In this document: positions 7,623 to 12,821 of the stretch, one piece after another
Layout: each line of letters starts with the position of its first letter
Numbering within the stretch: position 1 is the stretch's first letter
Assembly: GCA_903915485.1 (NCBI GenBank)
Contig: CAIWTC010000150.1
Coordinates: forward strand, 1 to 15,053
Length of the DNA stretch: 15,053 nt
Reading direction: 5' to 3'
From: an uncultured Ignavibacteriales bacterium
GTDB lineage: Bacteria; Bacteroidota; Ignavibacteria; Ignavibacteriales; Ignavibacteriaceae
Position numbers and translations under genes: made by a program
Notes under the pieces: generated by a model
Database searches by the model: none
What the model was told of the DNA's origin: nothing
What the model saw: the letters and a program-made list of their open reading frames with translations, nothing else

Positions 7623-8918
7623 TTAAGGAGTATTGCGATAAATCATTCTTGGGAAAGGAATTGTTTCGCGCACATGTTCCAGTCCGCAAATCCAACCGAC
7701 AGTTCTTTCAATTCCCAAACCAAAACCGGCATGAGGAACAGAACCAAAACGGCGAAGGTCCAAGTACCAGTCAAAATCTTCCTGACGAAGATTATGTTTT
7801 TCAATTCTTTCTAAGAGTAAATCTAAATTATCCTCACGCTGACTTCCGCCGATAATCTCGCCGTATCCTTCCGGGGCAAGCACATCAACTGCAAGAGCAA
7901 CTTTAGGATTTTCAGGGTCGCGTTTCATATAGAATGCTTTTACCTCTGATGGATAGCGATGAACCATAACGGGTCTGTCAAACTGATTTGAAATAATAGT
8001 TTCATCAGTTCCGCCTAAGTCATTTCCCCATTCGAAGTCGATTCCGTTTTTCCTTAGAATCTCAACTGCTTCATCATAGGAAATTCTAGGAAGCGGCCTT
8101 TTAACAGTTTCAAGTTTGGTGATATCCCGTTCCAAAGTTTTTAATTCTTCTTTGCAATCTTTCAAAACAGTTTGCACGATATACTCTAAAAACTCTTCAG
8201 CCAAATCCATATCATCATCAAGATTGTTGAATGCCACTTCAGGCTCAACCATCCAAAACTCGGTCAAGTGACGGCGGGTTTTTGATTTTTCTGCACGAAA
8301 TGTAGGTCCGAAAGTATAAACTTTTCCAAGCGCAAGTGCGCCTGCCTCAGCATAAAGTTGACCTGACTGAGTTAAATATGCTTTACCTAAATCAAAGTAC
8401 TCTGTTTCAAACAGTGTTGATGTTCCTTCACAAGCTGAAGGAGTCAATATAGGTGCATCCATAAGGGTAAAATCTCTGTCGTCAAAGAAATCTCGCACCG
8501 CTTTAATAATTCTGTGACGAACTTTCATAATAGCAACTTGACGGCTTGAACGAAGCCATAAGTGGCGCCTATCTAATAGAAATTCAATTCCATGCTCTTT
8601 AGGGGTTATCGGATAATCGTGTGCTGCGCTGATGAGTTCAATACTCTTAACATCAAGTTCAACTCCGCCTGAACCTCGCTGTTCATCTTTAACAGTGCCT
8701 GTTACGGTGAATGAGGATTCCTGACTAAGTTTATCCGAAAGTTCAAAAACTTCTTCGGAAACATTGTTCTTAAAAACCACACACTGCAGATAACCTGAGC
8801 CGTCTCTTAAAATTAAAAAACGCAGTTTTCCACTAGAACGCTTATTATAAAGCCAGCCGCTCAGGGTTACTTCCTGCCCGACATAGTTTTTCAAATCTTT
8901 AATATAAATCTTACTCAT
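7623..8918 (-). CDS. asnS: Asparagine--tRNA ligase
   Basis: Class IIb aminoacyl-tRNA synthetase that charges tRNA-Asn with asparagine in the cytoplasm. It has 431 residues (E. coli 466; shorter versions are common). Residues 1-100 form the N-terminal OB-fold anticodon-binding domain (VTLSGWLYNKRSSGKLRFLI, 17-36). The catalytic domain follows: motif 2 is FRAEKSKTRRHLTEFWM (207-223) and motif 3 is GFGLGIERTV (398-407), with the family ending IPFPRMIYRNTP. The segments YPSEVKAFYMKRDPENP (322-338) and LAPEGYGEIIGGSQRED (347-363) are AsnRS-like and argue against an archaeal-type aspartyl enzyme. The ATG at 8918-8916 is the natural start, preceded by A-rich leader without a clear Shine-Dalgarno site. 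The gene heads a run that continues into nuoJ. Confidence 0.96.
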   Translation of the reverse strand: MSKIYIKDLKNYVGQEVTLSGWLYNKRSSGKLRFLILRDGSGYLQCVVFKNNVSEEVFELSDKLSQESSFTVTGTVKDEQRGSGGVELDVKSIELISAAHDYPITPKEHGIEFLLDRRHLWLRSSRQVAIMKVRHRIIKAVRDFFDDRDFTLMDAPILTPSACEGTSTLFETEYFDLGKAYLTQSGQLYAEAGALALGKVYTFGPTFRAEKSKTRRHLTEFWMVEPEVAFNNLDDDMDLAEEFLEYIVQTVLKDCKEELKTLERDITKLETVKRPLPRISYDEAVEILRKNGIDFEWGNDLGGTDETIISNQFDRPVMVHRYPSEVKAFYMKRDPENPKVALAVDVLAPEGYGEIIGGSQREDNLDLLLERIEKHNLRQEDFDWYLDLRRFGSVPHAGFGLGIERTVGWICGLEHVRETIPFPRMIYRNTP

Positions 8919-9129
8919 TTTTTACTTCATGTTTTTTGTAAAAATATTCAAACCGAAATATACAAATTGTTCAGTTTATTTAATAAAAGAATGAGAATTT
9001 GAGCGAAAATAAATTTACAGCGGTGCTTTGGAAATTAGCTATTTAAATTTCAAGGTAAGTGGAGATTGAGCAGTTTTTAGTCGGCAATTTGTCCGGTAAT
9101 TTAGGATTTTGAGTGTTTGAGTAAATATA

Positions 9130-9180
9130 TTCGGATTGCATTACTAACATATAGTGCGCTCGTCAGGAATGCAATCCTAT
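9130..9180. repeat. Two 18-bp near-palindromic sites, 33 bp apart (downstream group)
   Basis: Site E is TTCGGATTGCATTACTAA (9130-9147) and site F is TCAGGAATGCAATCCTAT (9163-9180). Their starts are exactly 33 bp apart, with an unrelated 15-bp spacer. Both match the consensus TTAGGATTGCAWTACTAA set by the four copies on the other side of the ATPase gene (E differs from its nearest version at one position, F at more). The consensus is nearly self-complementary around the central GC, as expected for a dimeric DNA-binding protein. The group lies 3' of the ATPase gene and more than 200 bp from asnS. It therefore does not look like an asnS operator. Confidence 0.8.
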
Positions 9181-9184
9181 ATTT

Positions 9185-9210
9185 TATTTGATTTTAACCT
9201 TAATTATGCA
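9185..9210. repeat. Left copy of the 19-bp flanking repeat
   Basis: TATTTGATTTTAACCTTAA (9185-9203), followed by TTATGCA. The same sequence with one substitution occurs at 10631-10649, followed by ATAGCA. In both places it starts exactly 22 bp after the start of the last 18-bp site, so site plus 19-mer form one conserved block (9163-9210 and 10609-10655). In transcription direction the block comes shortly after the stop codon of the upstream gene, here the ATPase gene (54 bp). Confidence 0.75.
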
Positions 9211-9263
9211 TTATTGAACTGATAATTAACCGGCAGTATAATTTTTGCATAGCATAAATTGAA

Positions 9264-10499
9264 TCAATACTGCATAGCGAAAAGATACAAAGGTATCTTG
9301 TTGTTTATTCCTATCTCAATATCATCTAATGCCAAATAGGAATCAGCAACATTCTTAATCTGACGGAATGTTTTACTCTTGCCCCCTACCTCAACGACCA
9401 CTTTGTCATTCAAAAGAAAATCACCAACCGGTGTTGAAGTTACGCTGTGCATAGGCGAACATGCACTCAAGAACAAAGTCTCCCGCAAATTTCCAATATT
9501 GATATTCTCTTTATTAGTAAGAGTATATATCAAATTGGCATTGTTCAAATATATCTTCTCAGGTTTTTCCAACTGCCCCAAATTTCTCTTGCCCTTCATC
9601 AGCAAATGAATTATTCCGGCATCCTCCAAATATTTAAGATACATTTTAAGAGTCCTCTCATCACCAATACTAAGCATCTTTTTGAGCGAGGCCATATCAG
9701 GAGTAAAAGGAACCATGCTTGCTATTATGGATAATAGTTTAGAAATTTTATTGATTGTTATCCCATTCAGTTCCGGGTATACCGAAATCAAGTCACTCTC
9801 TAAAGTTGTATGAACACTCTGCTCAAGTGTACGGGCGAAGAGTAATTTATCTTTATACTCAGAGAAGTATGGATAATAGCCATGCTCAAGATACTGTTTG
9901 AACAATACCAGCACTTTGTTGTTTTTTGACTCAACAGTTTTGATTACTTTCTCCGCTATTCTCTGATGATTTGTTAAAATCTCATTTAGAGTAAGAATCG
10001 GAAATTTTGTCTTCAGAATAATCTCAAGGAACTCCCGAAACGACAGTCCGTGCATTTTATACTGAACTGCCCTTCTGCTCAAGTCGTGACTGCCTTTATT
10101 AATCTGGAGTACTGAACTTCCCGAAACAATAACTTTAAGCGTTGGGAATGTGTCATAGATGCTCTTCAACTCCATTGCCCAATCAGTATACTTATGTATT
10201 TCATCTATACAAAGAAGCTCACCGCCATACATTACGAATTCCTCAGCTATCTCATATAGCGACTTTCTGTTCACCAAGAAATGGTCGGCCTGTATGTATA
10301 GAGCTTTTTTTGTAAACGGCTTTTTGCGGTATGTATCAAGAACATACTGCGTAATTACAGTCGTTTTCCCTATTCCTCTCTGTCCCGAAAGAATGGAAAG
10401 ACGGTTACTGAAATCGTACTGCTTTAGAAAATATCTTTTGTATTCTCTATTGTTTATTTTTAATAATCTCTGGCTTAATGCAAATAAATCATCTAACAT
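9264..10499 (-). CDS. AAA family ATPase of the AAA_14/DUF4143 type (COG1373-like)
   Basis: Predicted cytoplasmic ATPase of 411 residues. The Walker A loop is GQRGIGKTT (39-47). Walker B is LLCIDEIHKY (95-104, D99 E100), a sensor-1-like strand is VIVSGSS (123-129), and an arginine pair lies in SRRAVQYKMHGLSFREFL (141-158). A winged-helix-like middle part follows (about 240-310). The C-terminal DUF4143-type domain has VGDFLLNDKVVVEVGGKSKT (358-377) and ends in NKIPLYLFAMQY. D360, E370 and K374 recall a PD-(D/E)XK arrangement, though the E-to-K spacing is unusual. The family is widespread, often multicopy, and without an established function; mobile-element or defence roles have been suggested for relatives. 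The ATG is supported by AAAAGG 7 nt upstream. The gene stands alone between truncated dnaE and asnS, bracketed by the dyad-site groups. The first upstream site ends just before its ribosome-binding site, so self-regulation is plausible. Confidence 0.88.
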   Translation of the reverse strand: MLDDLFALSQRLLKINNREYKRYFLKQYDFSNRLSILSGQRGIGKTTVITQYVLDTYRKKPFTKKALYIQADHFLVNRKSLYEIAEEFVMYGGELLCIDEIHKYTDWAMELKSIYDTFPTLKVIVSGSSVLQINKGSHDLSRRAVQYKMHGLSFREFLEIILKTKFPILTLNEILTNHQRIAEKVIKTVESKNNKVLVLFKQYLEHGYYPYFSEYKDKLLFARTLEQSVHTTLESDLISVYPELNGITINKISKLLSIIASMVPFTPDMASLKKMLSIGDERTLKMYLKYLEDAGIIHLLMKGKRNLGQLEKPEKIYLNNANLIYTLTNKENINIGNLRETLFLSACSPMHSVTSTPVGDFLLNDKVVVEVGGKSKTFRQIKNVADSYLALDDIEIGINNKIPLYLFAMQY

Positions 10500-10510
10500 A
10501 ACTATACCTT

Positions 10511-10626
10511 TTAGTATTACAATCCTAAAATACTAATATTTTATTAGGATTGCAATACTAATAATTACATTTATTTTAGGATTCCATTACTAATATTCAT
10601 AGTATCTATTAGGAATGCATTACTAA
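10511..10626. repeat. Four 18-bp near-palindromic sites at 32-33 bp spacing (upstream group)
   Basis: Site A is TTAGTATTACAATCCTAA (10511-10528), B is TTAGGATTGCAATACTAA (10544-10561), C is TTAGGATTCCATTACTAA (10576-10593) and D is TTAGGAATGCATTACTAA (10609-10626). Start-to-start distances are 33, 32 and 33 bp, about three helical turns. The 14-15 bp spacers are not conserved. B and D are each palindromic except at positions 5 and 14, and they differ from each other by paired changes (T7/A12 in B, A7/T12 in D) that keep the symmetry. A is in the opposite orientation, judging by its 5/14 asymmetry. The group fills the region where the ATPase promoter should be, with A ending about 12 bp from the start codon. 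It is best read as a multi-site operator or nucleoprotein assembly site. Confidence 0.88.
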
Positions 10627-10630
10627 CTAT

Positions 10631-10655
10631 TATTTGTTTTTAACCTTAAATAGCA
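10631..10655. repeat. Right copy of the 19-bp flanking repeat
   Basis: TATTTGTTTTTAACCTTAA (10631-10649), followed by ATAGCA. It matches 9185-9203 at 18 of 19 positions. It lies 30 bp from the stop codon of the dnaE-like ORF, on its downstream side. I see no stem-loop in it, so a terminator is not supported. Together with the adjacent 18-bp site it forms the direct repeat that brackets the ATPase gene. Confidence 0.75.
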
Positions 10656-10684
10656 GTTTTTGTATATTTTTTTTAATATTCACT

Positions 10685-12358
10685 TTATCCCGCATAAGCC
10701 TTAATCATTTTTTTCGTATCTAATTTCTCTGCAAGGCGAAATTCATCATCAGTTACTTTTTCAACATCACCGAAATATTGATTGTCTACGCTGTCTAATT
10801 GTATGTCTGCTTTCAAATCCACCGCACTCAGAACTTCAAGTTTATCTACTATTATGTTGCTTGAATTATCTGAGTCCACTCTGCCGGTTACTATATAAGG
10901 ACCCATTGTAGAGGTTAACATCGCATAGCGTTCATAAGCCTTTGGAAATATGACCGCTTCAAAAGTACCCGTCAAATCTTCAAGCGAAAGAAATTTCATT
11001 ATCTCCCCTTTTTTTGTCTTTATCCTTTTGGAACTCATGTACCACCCTACCATTTCCACTCTGCGGTTTCTGAAGTTTGGCAGGTTAACCGCCGAAACAA
11101 TATTCTTATCAGCTAAATAGGTACTGTAAAATTCCAATGGATGATGACTTACCATATAGTCAAATGACTCATATTCAATGCGGCATTTCTCTTCATCAGA
11201 GTAGTCAACATTAGTATCAAGTTCTTTTTCCAAATAAACAAAATCATTATCGAACAAATTATATGAGTTGTTATCATTCAGCACCTTTCTATACTTAAGA
11301 AAGATATCCAAAAAACGCATCAGAGCAGGACGGGTTTTTCTAAAGCAGTCCATAGCACCGCAACGGATGAGTGAGGAAGTTTCTTCATACCCCAACCTTA
11401 CTCTGGCAATAAAATTTTCAAGGTTACTGTATTTTCCGTTTTGCTTCCGCTCATCAATAATCATATTGCAGGATGCCCGCTCCAAATGTTTTATTGCCAT
11501 CAGACCAATTCTTATAATATTACTTTTACCTATATAGTCATATTCACTTTCATTAATGCATGGCAGAAGCACCGTCAAGCCAAGCCTTTTGCATTCCTGA
11601 ATATAAACCGCCGAAGAGTAGAATCCCCCGCCATTGCTAAGCACACTCGCCATAAACTCAGCAGTATAGTGAGCCTTCAGAAAAGCAACCTGAAAAGAAA
11701 GCAACGCAAAAGAAGCACTGTGAGCTTTGCAGAAAGCATAGCCCGCAAAAGACTCTATCTGCCGCCACAGTTCGAGGGCTATTTCACGAGTAAATCCTTT
11801 AGCAGTAGCCGCCTGATAAAACCTCTGACCCAAAGCAAGCATTGCATCCTTTGAGCGCATCTTTCCGCTCATAGCACGCCTTAGCAAATCAGCTTCATCA
11901 AGTGAAAGACCCACTATAGCATGCGCCACCTTTATCACATCCTCCTGATATATCATCACGCCATAAGTATCGCCAAGCACGGATTCCATTTCCTTTACCA
12001 GATACTTTCTGCGCTTCGGATCCTTGTGCCTTGCGATGTATTCCTGCATCATTCCGCTTTCAGCCACTCCGGGACGGATTATTGAACTTGCAGCGGTCAA
12101 TCCCTCAAATGTGTTAACTGAAAGTCGTTTCAGTAGCGAACGCATACCCGGTGATTCTATATAAAAGCAACCGATAGTATCTCCGCTGCTTATTATCCTC
12201 AAAGTCTCAGCATCATTAAACAACATCTCATAATCATAAATATCAAAAGGTACATCTTCGGTGTTTCTTGGTATTACCGGGTATAACTTGGAAAGACGAC
12301 CTGTACTTCCCCTGTCTGCGGGGAGTTTGTACTGCGACAAATCAAAATCTGCATCCAT
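10685..12358 (-). CDS. DnaE-family DNA polymerase III alpha (error-prone type), N-terminally truncated
   Basis: The 557-residue ORF matches only the C-terminal half of a DnaE-like polymerase, which is normally about 1000-1160 residues. Fingers-region motifs are clear: GDTIGCFYIESPGMR (59-73), SSIIRPGVAESGMM (91-104), YGVMIYQEDVIKVAHAI (132-148), SGKMRS (164-169) and FAGYAFCKAHSASFALLS (204-221). A helical/HhH region (about 255-345) and an OB fold (about 434-510) follow. GCFYIESP and SSIIRPGVAESG are typical of the DnaE2-like error-prone group. The PHP domain, thumb and palm, including the catalytic aspartates, are absent; residues 1-45 look unlike any DnaE start. An in-frame TAA lies four codons before the ATG, and the upstream 240 bp shows no missing part in other frames. 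AAGG lies 8 nt before the ATG. It is either a decayed remnant or an expressed non-catalytic fragment. No imuA, imuB or intein sequence is seen. Confidence 0.85.
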   Translation of the reverse strand: MDADFDLSQYKLPADRGSTGRLSKLYPVIPRNTEDVPFDIYDYEMLFNDAETLRIISSGDTIGCFYIESPGMRSLLKRLSVNTFEGLTAASSIIRPGVAESGMMQEYIARHKDPKRRKYLVKEMESVLGDTYGVMIYQEDVIKVAHAIVGLSLDEADLLRRAMSGKMRSKDAMLALGQRFYQAATAKGFTREIALELWRQIESFAGYAFCKAHSASFALLSFQVAFLKAHYTAEFMASVLSNGGGFYSSAVYIQECKRLGLTVLLPCINESEYDYIGKSNIIRIGLMAIKHLERASCNMIIDERKQNGKYSNLENFIARVRLGYEETSSLIRCGAMDCFRKTRPALMRFLDIFLKYRKVLNDNNSYNLFDNDFVYLEKELDTNVDYSDEEKCRIEYESFDYMVSHHPLEFYSTYLADKNIVSAVNLPNFRNRRVEMVGWYMSSKRIKTKKGEIMKFLSLEDLTGTFEAVIFPKAYERYAMLTSTMGPYIVTGRVDSDNSSNIIVDKLEVLSAVDLKADIQLDSVDNQYFGDVEKVTDDEFRLAEKLDTKKMIKAYAG

Positions 12359-12375
12359 AAAGTAGCCTTATAAAA

Positions 12376-12395
12376 TAGTGTATATTTGAACACTA
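12376..12395 (-). promoter_or_regulatory. Inverted repeat upstream of the dnaE-like ORF (candidate operator)
   Basis: TAGTGT (12376-12381) and ACACTA (12390-12395) form a perfect 6-8-6 dyad, with an AT-only spacer apart from one G. It ends 17 bp before the start codon at 12358, where a repressor would block transcription. Error-prone DnaE genes are commonly LexA-controlled, so an SOS box is one possibility. I know no established LexA consensus of this form for this group. It has no T-tract and faces away from any gene end, so it is not a terminator. Confidence 0.4.
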
Positions 12396-12540
12396 GTTTA
12401 AACTGCGCTACGCACTTTTGCAAGAGATTAATTTATTTTTTGTAGATTTTTTTAATTGTTGCGAATTGACTGAATATTTGCTGTTTTATCTGAAGTCACA
12501 AAGTCCAAGATTTGGGGAATCCCAATAGCCGCAGTGCAAA

Positions 12541-12577
12541 AATAAAAAGCGGACTCCAAAAGTAATTTGAAGTCCGC
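12541..12577 (-). terminator. Intrinsic (rho-independent) terminator after the histone-like gene
   Basis: On the minus strand, GCGGACTTCAAA pairs with TTTGGAGTCCGC across a 5-nt loop (12-bp stem with one mismatch, 12549-12577). It is followed at once by TTTTTATTTTTG (12548 downward). It begins 23 bp after the stop codon of the 62-residue gene. It should end the bioY-like/oxidoreductase/histone transcription unit and separate it from the dnaE-like ORF. The remaining gap up to 12359 (including a short TTGGG/CCCAA hairpin at 12512-12525) contains no gene. Confidence 0.88.
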
Positions 12578-12600
12578 AGGAAAATTGAGGAAGTAGAGAA

Positions 12601-12789
12601 TTATTTAGTTTCTTTTCTACTTGTTTTAACATTCTGAACATCGTTACGAAGTTCCTGAGAAAGTTTTTTCAACTCGCTAAGTCCTTTGCGTAAGCGTGTA
12701 CCGGCAGCTGCTTGTCCTTTTTCATAAAATTTTGCAAAGTCAGGTTGCAAATTCTGAACAAATTCAAGTAGTTTTGAATAATTTTCCAT
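12601..12789 (-). CDS. Histone H1-like DNA-binding protein (Hc1 family)
   Basis: Small basic protein of 62 residues, probably nucleoid-associated. It matches the short Hc1-like proteins common in Bacteroidota. The core FYEKGQAAAGTRLRKGLSEL (21-40) contains the family hallmark KG..AAGTR.RKG. It is followed by a predicted helix KKLSQELRNDVQNVK (41-55) and a lysine-rich end. Known relatives bind DNA non-specifically and may affect nucleoid compaction; the role here is inferred. AAAGGA lies 8 nt before the ATG. The gene follows the oxidoreductase gene by 32 bp and is closed by a strong terminator, so it probably has read-through transcription from upstream as well as any promoter of its own. Confidence 0.88.
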   Translation of the reverse strand: MENYSKLLEFVQNLQPDFAKFYEKGQAAAGTRLRKGLSELKKLSQELRNDVQNVKTSRKETK

Positions 12790-12821
12790 TTATGTTTTTC
12801 CTTTTGTTAAGTGATAAGTAA

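Larger units (their letters stand above)
8919..9263. other. Intergenic region between the ATPase gene and asnS
   Basis: This 345-bp stretch holds no plausible gene on either strand. Its right half contains two copies of the 18-bp dyad site and the shared 19-bp sequence (listed separately). The left half (about 8919-9129) is AT-rich and must contain the asnS promoter if asnS starts its own transcript. I see a TATATTTCG resembling the Bacteroidota -7 element (TAnnTTTG) about 60 bp before asnS, but no matching upstream TTG at the right distance, so I do not call a promoter. No hairpin followed by a T-tract is visible after the ATPase stop. Confidence 0.5.

Noticed and set aside
10159..10536. Plus-strand 125-codon ORF antisense to the ATPase gene
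   Set aside because: No recognisable protein character; it overlaps the conserved Walker motifs of the minus-strand gene and is a shadow frame.
10511..10626. CRISPR array (regular 33-bp period, conserved units, variable spacers)
   Set aside because: The repeats are only 18 bp with several mismatches, the spacers are only 14-15 bp, there are four units, and no cas gene is in the window. Binding-site arrays explain this better.
9130..10655. Insertion sequence with terminal inverted repeats around the ATPase gene
   Set aside because: No transposase is encoded; the flanking blocks are direct, not inverted, repeats. An unusual mobile unit remains possible but a classical IS is not supported.
10685..12358. 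Intein-split DnaE as in cyanobacteria
   Set aside because: The ORF start shows no C-intein motif and the break lies before the fingers domain, not at the known intein site.
12512..12525. Short TTGGG/CCCAA hairpin as a second terminator or regulator
   Set aside because: Only a 5-bp stem with a 4-nt loop and no T-tract on either strand; it may be chance.
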